A stretch of DNA of 6,779 nucleotides, taken from assembly GCA_943326315.2 (NCBI GenBank), contig CALPSU020000139.1:1-6779 (forward strand). The letters are read 5' to 3'. Source of the DNA: Chryseobacterium gleum. GTDB taxonomy: Bacteria > Bacteroidota > Bacteroidia > Flavobacteriales_D > Crocinitomicaceae. The notes below the pieces were generated by a model. The model had not been told where the DNA came from. It did not search any database and worked only from the letters and a program-made list of their open reading frames with translations. Numbering within the stretch: the first letter of the stretch is position 1; each line of letters begins with the position of its first letter. Position numbers and translations under genes: made by a program. Of this stretch, positions 1 to 5,721 are shown in pieces.

Positions 1-2079
1 AGTTTTATAAATTCAGCCTTAGTAAAAGATATTCGATTTTCAGGAGGCGGATTTGATGCACAGTATGGTGATAAACTTTCCTCCGTTCTTGACATAACCT
101 ATAAAACACCAGATAGTTTAAAAGGATCGGCAATGGTTTCTATAATGGGAGTTGAATCTCATTTAGAAAACAAGGTGGGATCTCGATTTGACTACTTAAT
201 AGGTGCTAGATATCGAAATAATGGCTATTTATTAAATTCACTTCCAACAAAAGGATCGTATAATCCTGTCTTTATGGATGCTCAATTTTTAACAAATTTT
301 CAAATTACTGAACATTTAAAATGGTCAGTAATTGGACATTTCTCTTCTAATAAATACCGCTTTTCGCCTCAAACTGCTGAAACCGACTTCGGTGTAGCAA
401 ATGAAGCTTATCGATTTAAAATTTATTTCGATGGACAAGAAAATACATATTTCCAAACCTTTACGGGTGGAACATCTTTAAAATGGGAACCTTCAAAAAG
501 AACTAAACTCGATTTATACGCCTCCATATTCAATAGTGATGAAAGAGAGAAATACGATGTCAAAGGAGAATACTTCATTAATCAATTGGAAACGGATCCT
601 TCGAAAGCCAAATACGGGGATTCAATAGCTGTATTAGGTGTAGGATCTTTTTTAAATCATGCACGAAATCAATTAAATGCAACAATAATTAATGTGTATC
701 ACAATGGTGAACACACTCTAAAAAGAGGCTATAAAGATGAATTAAATAACAAATACGTAAGTCAAAAAGTAATGTGGGGTATTACTTTACAAAGAGATTT
801 ATTTAACGATTTACTTAGCGAATGGAAACAGATAGATTCAGCTGGATATAATTTACCCTATTCAAACAATGAAGAAATTAAAATGCACGAGTTAATTAAA
901 AGCAATTTAAATCTTGAAACCTTCAGAACAACCTCTTTTATACAAATGAATACCATTTGGGCAAAAACTCAACAAAATAAAATTGTTACTTTACATAAAA
1001 AAATGAACTCTTTATCGAAAAGTAGAAATCTAAAAACCTATATAGATACAATCTCAGAATCTACAGCAAGATTAGCTTTAAACTTCGGACTAAGAGGTGG
1101 ATACACTCAAATAAATCATGACTTTTATGTAACTCCAAGAATATCTCTAACCTATTTCCCTAGAATATATATGGTTGAAAATGGTAAAATTACACGTCGT
1201 GATGTTCGATACAGAATCTCAACTGGATTATATTACCAACCTCCTATTTATAGAGAATTTAGAACCTTCGATGGGAAATTAAATCCAGATGTAAAATCTC
1301 AAAAATCATATCATTTAGTTGCTGGTACTGATTATTATTTCAACATGTGGAATCGTGAATCTCCTTTCAAGTTTACAGCAGAAGCATATTACAAGTATTT
1401 ATGGGATGTAAACGTATTTGAAATCGACAATGTAAGAACTCGATATTATGCTAACAATAATGCATTAGCCTATGCTTATGGCTTAGACTTAAACATTCAT
1501 GGTCAATTCATAAAAGGCATTGAATCGTTCTTCAAAATTGGAATTTTAAATACTAAAGAGAAAGTTTTGAACGATTATTATTATGACTATTACAATGCAG
1601 AAGGCGAAAAAATTAAACCTTTAAATACGGTTGACAATATAGCAACAGATAGCATTAGAGTTGAAACAGGTTACATTCCTAGACCAACTGATCAGCGCTT
1701 AAATTTCGGAGCGTTAATTCAAGATAAAATGCCTGGTTATGAATTTTTGACTGTTCAAATGGGAATTCAGTTTGCTACACCATTAGCATACGGAACTCCT
1801 GACAACAAACATTACAACGACACACTTAGATACCAACAACCTTATTTCCGTGTTGATTTAGGCATGTCTTACGATCTACTTTACACTAAGAAAAAGAGTG
1901 CAAATTATTCTGTAAAACGATTTACAGATGCTATTATTTCTTTTGAAGTATTTAATCTTTTAGGGTTTAATAATATACTTTCTAAACAGTGGATACAAGA
2001 TGTAAATGGACATTATTATTCAATTCCAAATTATCTAACCCAGCGAAGGTTTAATTTAAAAATGATTTTAAGATTTTAA
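1..2079 (+). CDS. TonB-dependent outer-membrane receptor, C-terminal part (5' end outside window)
   Basis: The reading frame is open from base 1 to the TAA at 2077-2079 (692 residues), so the ATG at 133 is internal and the true start lies upstream. Residues 14-32 of the fragment (SGGGFDAQYGDKLSS and following) match the end of the TonB-receptor plug domain, where an 'F.A.YG..LSSVLDI' pattern leads into the first barrel strand. The remaining roughly 650 residues alternate aromatic/hydrophobic and polar residues as in a 22-strand barrel, with many Tyr, Phe and Asn. The protein ends in RRFNLKMILRF, a terminal-Phe beta-signal typical of BAM-inserted outer-membrane proteins. Such receptors import siderophores, glycans or other ligands using TonB/ExbBD energy. 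The missing N-terminus would be expected to hold a signal peptide, a carboxypeptidase-regulatory-like domain and most of the plug. No SusD-like partner follows, so a polysaccharide-utilisation role is not supported. The substrate cannot be read from the sequence. Confidence 0.88.
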   Translation, partial: SFINSALVKDIRFSGGGFDAQYGDKLSSVLDITYKTPDSLKGSAMVSIMGVESHLENKVGSRFDYLIGARYRNNGYLLNSLPTKGSYNPVFMDAQFLTNFQITEHLKWSVIGHFSSNKYRFSPQTAETDFGVANEAYRFKIYFDGQENTYFQTFTGGTSLKWEPSKRTKLDLYASIFNSDEREKYDVKGEYFINQLETDPSKAKYGDSIAVLGVGSFLNHARNQLNATIINVYHNGEHTLKRGYKDELNNKYVSQKVMWGITLQRDLFNDLLSEWKQIDSAGYNLPYSNNEEIKMHELIKSNLNLETFRTTSFIQMNTIWAKTQQNKIVTLHKKMNSLSKSRNLKTYIDTISESTARLALNFGLRGGYTQINHDFYVTPRISLTYFPRIYMVENGKITRRDVRYRISTGLYYQPPIYREFRTFDGKLNPDVKSQKSYHLVAGTDYYFNMWNRESPFKFTAEAYYKYLWDVNVFEIDNVRTRYYANNNALAYAYGLDLNIHGQFIKGIESFFKIGILNTKEKVLNDYYYDYYNAEGEKIKPLNTVDNIATDSIRVETGYIPRPTDQRLNFGALIQDKMPGYEFLTVQMGIQFATPLAYGTPDNKHYNDTLRYQQPYFRVDLGMSYDLLYTKKKSANYSVKRFTDAIISFEVFNLLGFNNILSKQWIQDVNGHYYSIPNYLTQRRFNLKMILRF

Positions 2080-2087
2080 GATTACAA

Positions 2088-2115
2088 CTATCGAAATGAT
2101 AGAGCTTTGATTTTC
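2088..2115 (+). terminator. candidate weak terminator after the TonB receptor gene
   Basis: CTATC (2088-2092) and GATAG (2098-2102) form a 5-bp stem around the loop GAAAT. An interrupted T-rich stretch (GCTTTGATTTTCT) follows. It lies 8 bp after the receptor stop codon and just before the next promoter, where a terminator is expected. The stem is short and the T tract is broken, so this is a weak call. Confidence 0.3.
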
Positions 2116-2140
2116 TATTAATCTACAAATGTTATATTTG
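2107..2140 (+). promoter_or_regulatory. Bacteroidota-type promoter (TTG-N23-TATATTTG) for the 2158 gene
   Basis: TATATTTG at 2133-2140 is an exact match to the Bacteroidota -7 element TAnnTTTG. A TTG at 2107-2109 lies 23 bp upstream, at the upper limit of the 17-23 bp spacing described for Flavobacterium. The ATG at 2158 follows 17 bp after the -7 box, which implies a very short leader. No Shine-Dalgarno sequence is visible and the leader is A-rich (CAAAAAACAAAAATTCT). It probably drives both the 2158 and 2683 genes. Confidence 0.65.
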
Positions 2141-2157
2141 CAAAAAACAAAAATTCT

Positions 2158-2679
2158 ATGAATATTTTATTACAATTAGCACTTATAATTCTACCAGCTG
2201 GTGGTATTTTCTTAACTGTTAGTTTATTTTTAAAAAGACAAGGAGAAAGAGAAGTTCGAAATCTTCAGATTGAATTAAGAAAAGAACGTCAAAATTTCTT
2301 TTTACCAAGTAGAGTTGAATCGTATCAAAGAGCAGTTTTATTATTAGAACGCATTCATCCTAATAGTTTAGTTATGCGTTTACACAATTCTAGTTCTTCA
2401 GCTAAAATGTTTCAAGCAGACTTGTTAAAAGCAATTCGAGAAGAATACGATCATAATGTAGCGCAACAAATTTTCGTATCTCCACAAGGTTGGAAAATGG
2501 TTAAAGATTCAAAGGAAGAAACTATTAAAATAATAAATTTAGCAGGAAATCAATTGGGTTCTATTGCATCATCTACTGATTTAGCATCTAAAATATTTGA
2601 AATCGTTGGTGAAGTTGGAACATTACCAACTGAAATTGCTGTAGAATACTTAAAAAAGGAATTACAAGAATTGTTTTAA
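2158..2679 (+). CDS. conserved hypothetical protein with one N-terminal membrane segment
   Basis: This 173-residue protein is not one I can assign a function. Residues 3-25 form a hydrophobic segment (LLQLALIILPAGGIFLTVSLF) with no lipobox or convincing signal cleavage site, so it is probably a membrane anchor. Residues 26-48 are a highly charged helix (KRQGEREVRNLQIELRKER) that looks like a short coiled coil or linker on the cytoplasmic side, consistent with the positive-inside rule. The rest (about 50-173) is soluble and mostly helical: SRVESYQRAVLLLERI, then LVMRLHNS, and an amphipathic C-terminal helix with EYLKKELQEL. No catalytic motif is evident. The architecture resembles small Bacteroidota proteins of unknown function. 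The start is supported by the TAnnTTTG promoter 17 bp upstream and by the in-frame ATG directly preceding the membrane segment. It heads a two-gene unit with the gene that begins 3 bp after its stop. Confidence 0.8.
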   Translation: MNILLQLALIILPAGGIFLTVSLFLKRQGEREVRNLQIELRKERQNFFLPSRVESYQRAVLLLERIHPNSLVMRLHNSSSSAKMFQADLLKAIREEYDHNVAQQIFVSPQGWKMVKDSKEETIKIINLAGNQLGSIASSTDLASKIFEIVGEVGTLPTEIAVEYLKKELQELF

Positions 2680-2682
2680 AAA

Positions 2683-3219
2683 ATGAAAAAATTCTCTTTA
2701 ATACTCTTTATTTACTTACCTCTTTTAAACTTTGCACAAAATGAAAGAAAAGTAGATCAAGTTGAAAATTTTTCTCGCTTTAATTTTCAAATAAATACAG
2801 GTTTATATATTAAAATTAGAGGACAAGTTGAATTTAATTTGAATCCTAAAAATTCAATTACTTTAAGTTTATCAAAACATTACGGACCTTTAAATCCAGG
2901 TGCTCAAGCTTATGTTCAATATAAACGATTTTATCCTAAAAGTGAACTTTTCTCCAACTTGTTCTATGGGAAAATTGGTTATGGTAAATCTTTTACTTAC
3001 AATGGGGAATTTGGAATTTTTGGATTCGGTACTGGACAAAAATTAAATTTAGGAAAGAAAAAAATAGTTTTTATCCAATTTACAGAAGGAATCAAAATGT
3101 GCCCGATAATAAGAGGAGATGTTGAATCAGAAGTAGGTTCAGGATTTAGAGGCCTATTTTATTTAACTGGACCTGGATCTGTAATTGATTTAAATATAAA
3201 TTTTGGAATTAAATTATAA
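2683..3219 (+). CDS. small secreted protein, probable outer-membrane beta-barrel, function unknown
   Basis: The 178-residue product begins with a Sec signal peptide (MKKFSLILFIYLPLLNFAQ), with a likely cleavage around Ala18/Gln19, the AQ end common in Bacteroidota exported proteins. The mature part is rich in Gly, Phe, Tyr and Asn. It has a run of amphipathic stretches such as FNFQINTGLYIKI, SITLSLSKHYG, AYVQYKRFY, LFYGKIGYGKSF, FGIFGFGTGQKLNLG and VIDLNINFGIKL, which suggests an 8-strand-like barrel. It ends in Leu rather than the usual terminal Phe. A single Cys (Cys140) is present in the mature part. The start lies 3 bp after the upstream stop, so it is almost certainly co-transcribed with the membrane-anchored hypothetical protein. 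I do not recognise a named family, and a porin-like or structural role is inference from composition. Confidence 0.75.
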   Translation: MKKFSLILFIYLPLLNFAQNERKVDQVENFSRFNFQINTGLYIKIRGQVEFNLNPKNSITLSLSKHYGPLNPGAQAYVQYKRFYPKSELFSNLFYGKIGYGKSFTYNGEFGIFGFGTGQKLNLGKKKIVFIQFTEGIKMCPIIRGDVESEVGSGFRGLFYLTGPGSVIDLNINFGIKL

Positions 3220-3228
3220 TATTTTAAT
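3208..3228. terminator. weak A/T-only inverted repeat at the convergent gene junction
   Basis: ATTAAA (3208-3213) and TTTAAT (3223-3228) can pair across a 9-nt loop and span both stop codons of the converging genes (TAA at 3217-3219 on + and at 3226-3224 on -). The stem has no G-C pair, so it would be unstable. It is listed only because the junction has no other candidate end signal. Confidence 0.15.
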
Positions 3229-4177
3229 CTACACGTAAATTTCTACCAATCTGTAATGAAGTGGATTGTCTTATTCCGTTCAATTGACAAATATTCACAA
3301 TAGTAGTTCTATGTTTTGTCGCTATTTCTGAAAGATTATCTCCTGGTCTTACTTTATAATACTTATGGGCAGGTCTAACAATTCGAGGTGTTGGAAGAGC
3401 CGTTAATGATTCTCCATGCTCCCCAAAATCAGTAGGTTTTGCGCCTGGTCTAAATAAATCCTTATGAACCAATAAATTTTGGTCTTTTAATTTTAAATTA
3501 TCAAAATCTATGACCTCTTCAGGATTCATTGGCGCATCGTAAAAACGAAGTTCAAAATGTAAATGCGCTCCAAATGAATGCCCTGTATTCCCTCCTAAAC
3601 CAATAGGATCTCCAGCTTTTACATCTTGATTTGGCGCACATAAATGTTCATGTAAATGCGCATAGAAAGATTCTAATCCATTGTAATGTCTTATAATAAC
3701 TAGATTTCCAAAGCCGCCCTCATTAAACTTAGCATAACGTACTTTTCCTGACCAAGCAGCCCTCACAGTATCTCCAACATTTAAAACAATATCGATACCA
3801 TTGTGATAACGTCCTTTTCTGAAACCATATCTAGATGACACACGTCCATTAAAAGGAATATGAAACCCATCGTCATAATCTTCATTAACACAAAGCCACA
3901 GGGTGTCTTTTAACTTCCCTAAATCATTAGTTCTATCTGATGTATAACAAACCTCATTGTCCCAACTTTGAATGTAATTTAACGTCGGATCTGAGTTAAT
4001 TAAAGAATAAACATGATTGTTTAAAATACCATCAAACTCTTTATCTTTAACATAAGCCCAAGTTCGGTTAGCATACAAAATCATTCTACCTCTCTCAGTA
4101 TCAATTGTATCTAGAACAACTTGTGCTCTTGTATTAAATGAAAATAACAGTAAAAAAAAGAAAAAAACTTTTGTCAT
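3224..4177 (-). CDS. secreted M23 family metallopeptidase with C-terminal LysM domain
   Basis: The 317-residue protein is a likely periplasmic or surface peptidoglycan endopeptidase of the LytM/lysostaphin type. It has a signal peptide (MTKVFFFFLLLFSFNTRAQ, cleavage near residue 19). A uncharacterised region of about 85 residues follows, including RGRMILYANRTWAYV. The M23 domain is at about 105-220. Its zinc ligands are His125 and Asp129 (HNGID) and His207 of the HLH motif (205-207); His174 (YAHL) and His205 fit the catalytic histidines of LytM. All key residues are present, so it should be active rather than a degenerate EnvC-like activator. A LysM domain at about 273-316 (YYKVRPGDNLSEIA...LQIGRNLRV) should bind peptidoglycan glycan chains. 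LysM at the C-terminus differs from NlpD, where it is N-terminal. The gene has its own -7 element and stands apart from the FKBP genes upstream, while its 3' end nearly touches the opposing gene. Four cysteines (77, 96, 180, 297) are unusual, and disulfides are possible. Confidence 0.93.
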   Translation of the reverse strand: MTKVFFFFLLLFSFNTRAQVVLDTIDTERGRMILYANRTWAYVKDKEFDGILNNHVYSLINSDPTLNYIQSWDNEVCYTSDRTNDLGKLKDTLWLCVNEDYDDGFHIPFNGRVSSRYGFRKGRYHNGIDIVLNVGDTVRAAWSGKVRYAKFNEGGFGNLVIIRHYNGLESFYAHLHEHLCAPNQDVKAGDPIGLGGNTGHSFGAHLHFELRFYDAPMNPEEVIDFDNLKLKDQNLLVHKDLFRPGAKPTDFGEHGESLTALPTPRIVRPAHKYYKVRPGDNLSEIATKHRTTIVNICQLNGIRQSTSLQIGRNLRVD

Positions 4178-4223
4178 ATTGTTTTATTCGCTAATATCAA
4201 GCGTTTTAAATTTTTATGAGAAA

Positions 4224-4231
4224 CAAATATA
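4224..4231 (-). promoter_or_regulatory. Bacteroidota -7 element (TATATTTG) for the M23 peptidase gene
   Basis: Read on the - strand, this is TATATTTG, an exact TAnnTTTG match, 46 bp before the M23 start codon at 4177. No TTG is found at the expected -33 spacing; the upstream region is A-rich instead. The element lies between the end of the tandem FKBP gene and the M23 gene, and its upstream edge overlaps the inverted repeat at 4229-4247. Confidence 0.5.
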
Positions 4232-4247
4232 GCCATTTTTTGGCTAT
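4229..4247. terminator. inverted repeat, candidate terminator at the end of the tandem FKBP gene
   Basis: ATAGCCA (4229-4235) and TGGCTAT (4241-4247) form a perfect 7-bp stem around a 5-nt loop of T on the + strand (A on the - strand). The stop codon of the tandem FKBP gene (4246-4244) lies inside the stem. On the - strand the stem is followed by the T-rich ATTTGTTTC, and on the + strand by TTTTCT, so the structure could terminate in either direction. It overlaps the M23 -7 box. Confidence 0.45.
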
Positions 4248-5125
4248 TTTTCTACTACATCCATCACTAGTATATTGTAAAACAAATCTTCATTTGGTTT
4301 AACCGAACCTTGTGAACCCTTTGTTCCATAAGCTTCTGAAGAAGGAATTACAGCAAACATCCTATCCCCTTTTTTAGCATTAATTAACGCTTTTTTTAAA
4401 CCTGGGATAATCCCTTTATCTGTACTATATAATTTGTATGGAGAATTTGTACGGTATGAATTGTAATACATTGGATTGGATTCACTGCTGATCATGCTAT
4501 GAAAAATTACTGCATTAGACCCATTATATTTAACCTTATTTGATTTATTCTCTTCAAATATCCAAACTTTTGTTCCATCAATTTTACGAGTTGGCTTTTG
4601 CTTTTTAACAATGTGAATTGTTAAAAAATTTATAGAATTTGGTGGAACAAACCATCCTTTTTCTCCTTCTTTTTTAATCCCTTTTTCTCCACGAGCTAAA
4701 TTTGCAGGTATCAAAACTCTCGCAAAATCACCTATTTTCATGTTTTTAATTGCAAAATCCCAACCTTTAGTTTGCATTTGATATCCAACTACAAAAGGGA
4801 AAGTTTCTTTTTTCCAAAGGTGATTCCCATCAATTACAACACCATTTTTCAATGTCACTTTATAATCAATTAGTATAACATCTCCTTTAGAAATTTTTTC
4901 TCCTTTACCATGTTTTAACCAGGAGATAATAATTCCATTATCAAACGATTTTGTTGAATTAATTTCAATATCATCCGAATTTAAAGCTGTACCCTTTTTA
5001 ACAGCTACTTTTTTAAATTCACTTTTTATTTTTATATCATTTTCATTTTTGACTTTGGAAACTCCTTCTGTAGAACAAGAAAATATCAAACAATAAACTC
5101 CTAAAAAAACACCTATTTTCTTCAT
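4244..5125 (-). CDS. lipoprotein with two tandem FKBP-type peptidyl-prolyl isomerase domains
   Basis: The 293-residue product has a lipoprotein signal (MKKIGVFLGVYCLIFSCS) with the lipidated cysteine at Cys17, so it is membrane-anchored and faces the periplasm or outer-membrane leaflet. Residues 18-60 are a charged linker. FKBP domain 1 is at about 65-174. Against human FKBP12 it keeps Tyr88 (Tyr26), Asp99 (Asp37), Phe109 (Phe46) and Trp122 (Trp59), but has Arg145 at the Tyr82 position. FKBP domain 2 is at about 185-292 and is more divergent: it has IIPGLKKAL, with Leu243 at the Trp59 position, and keeps Tyr266 in SSEAYG. FKBPs catalyse cis-trans isomerisation of prolyl bonds and often act as folding helpers for exported proteins. 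The start overlaps the stop of the upstream FKBP gene (ATGA), which implies a shared transcript and coupled translation. The substrate is unknown. Confidence 0.88.
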   Translation of the reverse strand: MKKIGVFLGVYCLIFSCSTEGVSKVKNENDIKIKSEFKKVAVKKGTALNSDDIEINSTKSFDNGIIISWLKHGKGEKISKGDVILIDYKVTLKNGVVIDGNHLWKKETFPFVVGYQMQTKGWDFAIKNMKIGDFARVLIPANLARGEKGIKKEGEKGWFVPPNSINFLTIHIVKKQKPTRKIDGTKVWIFEENKSNKVKYNGSNAVIFHSMISSESNPMYYNSYRTNSPYKLYSTDKGIIPGLKKALINAKKGDRMFAVIPSSEAYGTKGSQGSVKPNEDLFYNILVMDVVEK

Positions 5126-5634
5126 TTCAACATTTCAATTATTTGAATATCAATAACCAACGGAGTTAGAGGTGGTATTTTATCAAGATCTCCTGTTAAT
5201 CCATGAGCTAAATGACTCGGAATTATCATTTTAGCCTTATCCCCTACTTTCATTTTTTTTAATCCTTCTTGAATTCCCGTTTCCACTTGGCTGTGATCAA
5301 CAACAACTTCCAAAACCTCATCTTCGCCTGTTTCATAACAAACTGTTCCGTCTAATTGACTCACTTTATATTTTATATCGACAACAGATCCTACTTTAAT
5401 TTGAGTTCCTAATCCTTTTTCATAAATATAAAACTGCAAACCTGTTCCTGTTTCTGTAATTTTCCAATCACCGTGTTGAGCTAAAAATAACTTAATAGCA
5501 ATTTTCTCTTCTGCGGCTATGGTTTTATTTAGCTCCATAGATTTCTCTTTAGACCATTCTACTTCATTTTTTTGTTCTTTTTTATCTGAACAACTTATAA
5601 AAAGACCTAAAAATAAAATAATGTAAAATTTCAT
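5122..5634 (-). CDS. single-domain FKBP-type peptidyl-prolyl isomerase lipoprotein, GldI-like
   Basis: The 170-residue protein starts MKFYIILFLGLFISCSDKK with a lipobox cysteine at Cys15. A Lys/Glu-rich helical segment (about 20-50) precedes an FKBP domain at about 66-170, with the typical GLKKMKVGDKAKMIIP and PSHLAHGLTGD segments. The size, lipoprotein form and PSHxAxGxxGD pattern recall GldI, the FKBP lipoprotein needed for Flavobacterium gliding, but several isomerases in this phylum look alike, so I give no symbol. Aligned by eye to FKBP12, Tyr26 is kept (Tyr89), while Phe36, Asp37, Trp59 and Tyr82 are replaced by Cys99, Tyr100, Ile121 and His144. I chose ATG at 5634 over the in-frame TTG at 5640, because a canonical -7 element ends 18 bp before the ATG and MK fits a lipoprotein signal better. 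The stop overlaps the next gene's ATG by 4 bp. Confidence 0.85.
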   Translation of the reverse strand: MKFYIILFLGLFISCSDKKEQKNEVEWSKEKSMELNKTIAAEEKIAIKLFLAQHGDWKITETGTGLQFYIYEKGLGTQIKVGSVVDIKYKVSQLDGTVCYETGEDEVLEVVVDHSQVETGIQEGLKKMKVGDKAKMIIPSHLAHGLTGDLDKIPPLTPLVIDIQIIEMLK

Positions 5635-5652
5635 AGACAAAATTTATGTTTA

Positions 5653-5684
5653 CAAATTTAAGAAACTGTTTTGATAATACTCAA
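5653..5684 (-). promoter_or_regulatory. Bacteroidota promoter (TTG-N21-TAAATTTG) for the FKBP lipoprotein pair
   Basis: On the - strand, TTG (5684-5682) is followed after 21 bp by TAAATTTG (5660-5653), an exact TAnnTTTG -7 match within the 17-23 bp spacing known for Flavobacterium. The ATG at 5634 follows 18 bp later. It should drive both FKBP genes, as there is no gap between them. Confidence 0.7.
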
Positions 5685-5699
5685 TTTTAGCAAATGGAT

Positions 5700-5721
5700 A
5701 TAGTAATTACTACTTTACTAT
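5700..5721 (-). terminator. A/T-rich inverted repeat at the end of the T9SS cargo gene (weak terminator candidate)
   Basis: ATAGTAA (5700-5706) and TTACTAT (5715-5721) form a 7-bp stem with an 8-nt loop. The TAG stop of the cargo gene (5720-5718) sits in the stem. A separate perfect 12-bp palindrome, TAGTAATTACTA, overlaps at 5701-5712. There is no T tract after it on the - strand (ATCCATTTGC), so termination is doubtful. A protein-binding palindrome is the alternative. Confidence 0.25.

Noticed and set aside
133..135. ATG as the start of the TonB receptor gene
   Set aside because: The frame is open from base 1 and the 44 codons before this ATG encode the conserved end of the plug domain, so the gene begins outside the window.
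1..2079. SusC/SusD-type polysaccharide-utilisation locus
   Set aside because: No SusD-like lipoprotein or glycoside hydrolase follows the receptor, and the next gene has its own promoter.
4189..4203. Small inverted repeat CGCT/AGCG in the M23 gene leader
   Set aside because: It is a 4-bp stem with a 7-nt loop and no T tract or link to the start codon, so it is too weak to call a regulatory structure.
5638..5640. TTG start for the single-domain FKBP lipoprotein
   Set aside because: It adds only Met-Ser before MKFYIILF, and the ATG two codons later fits the lipoprotein signal and the promoter spacing better.
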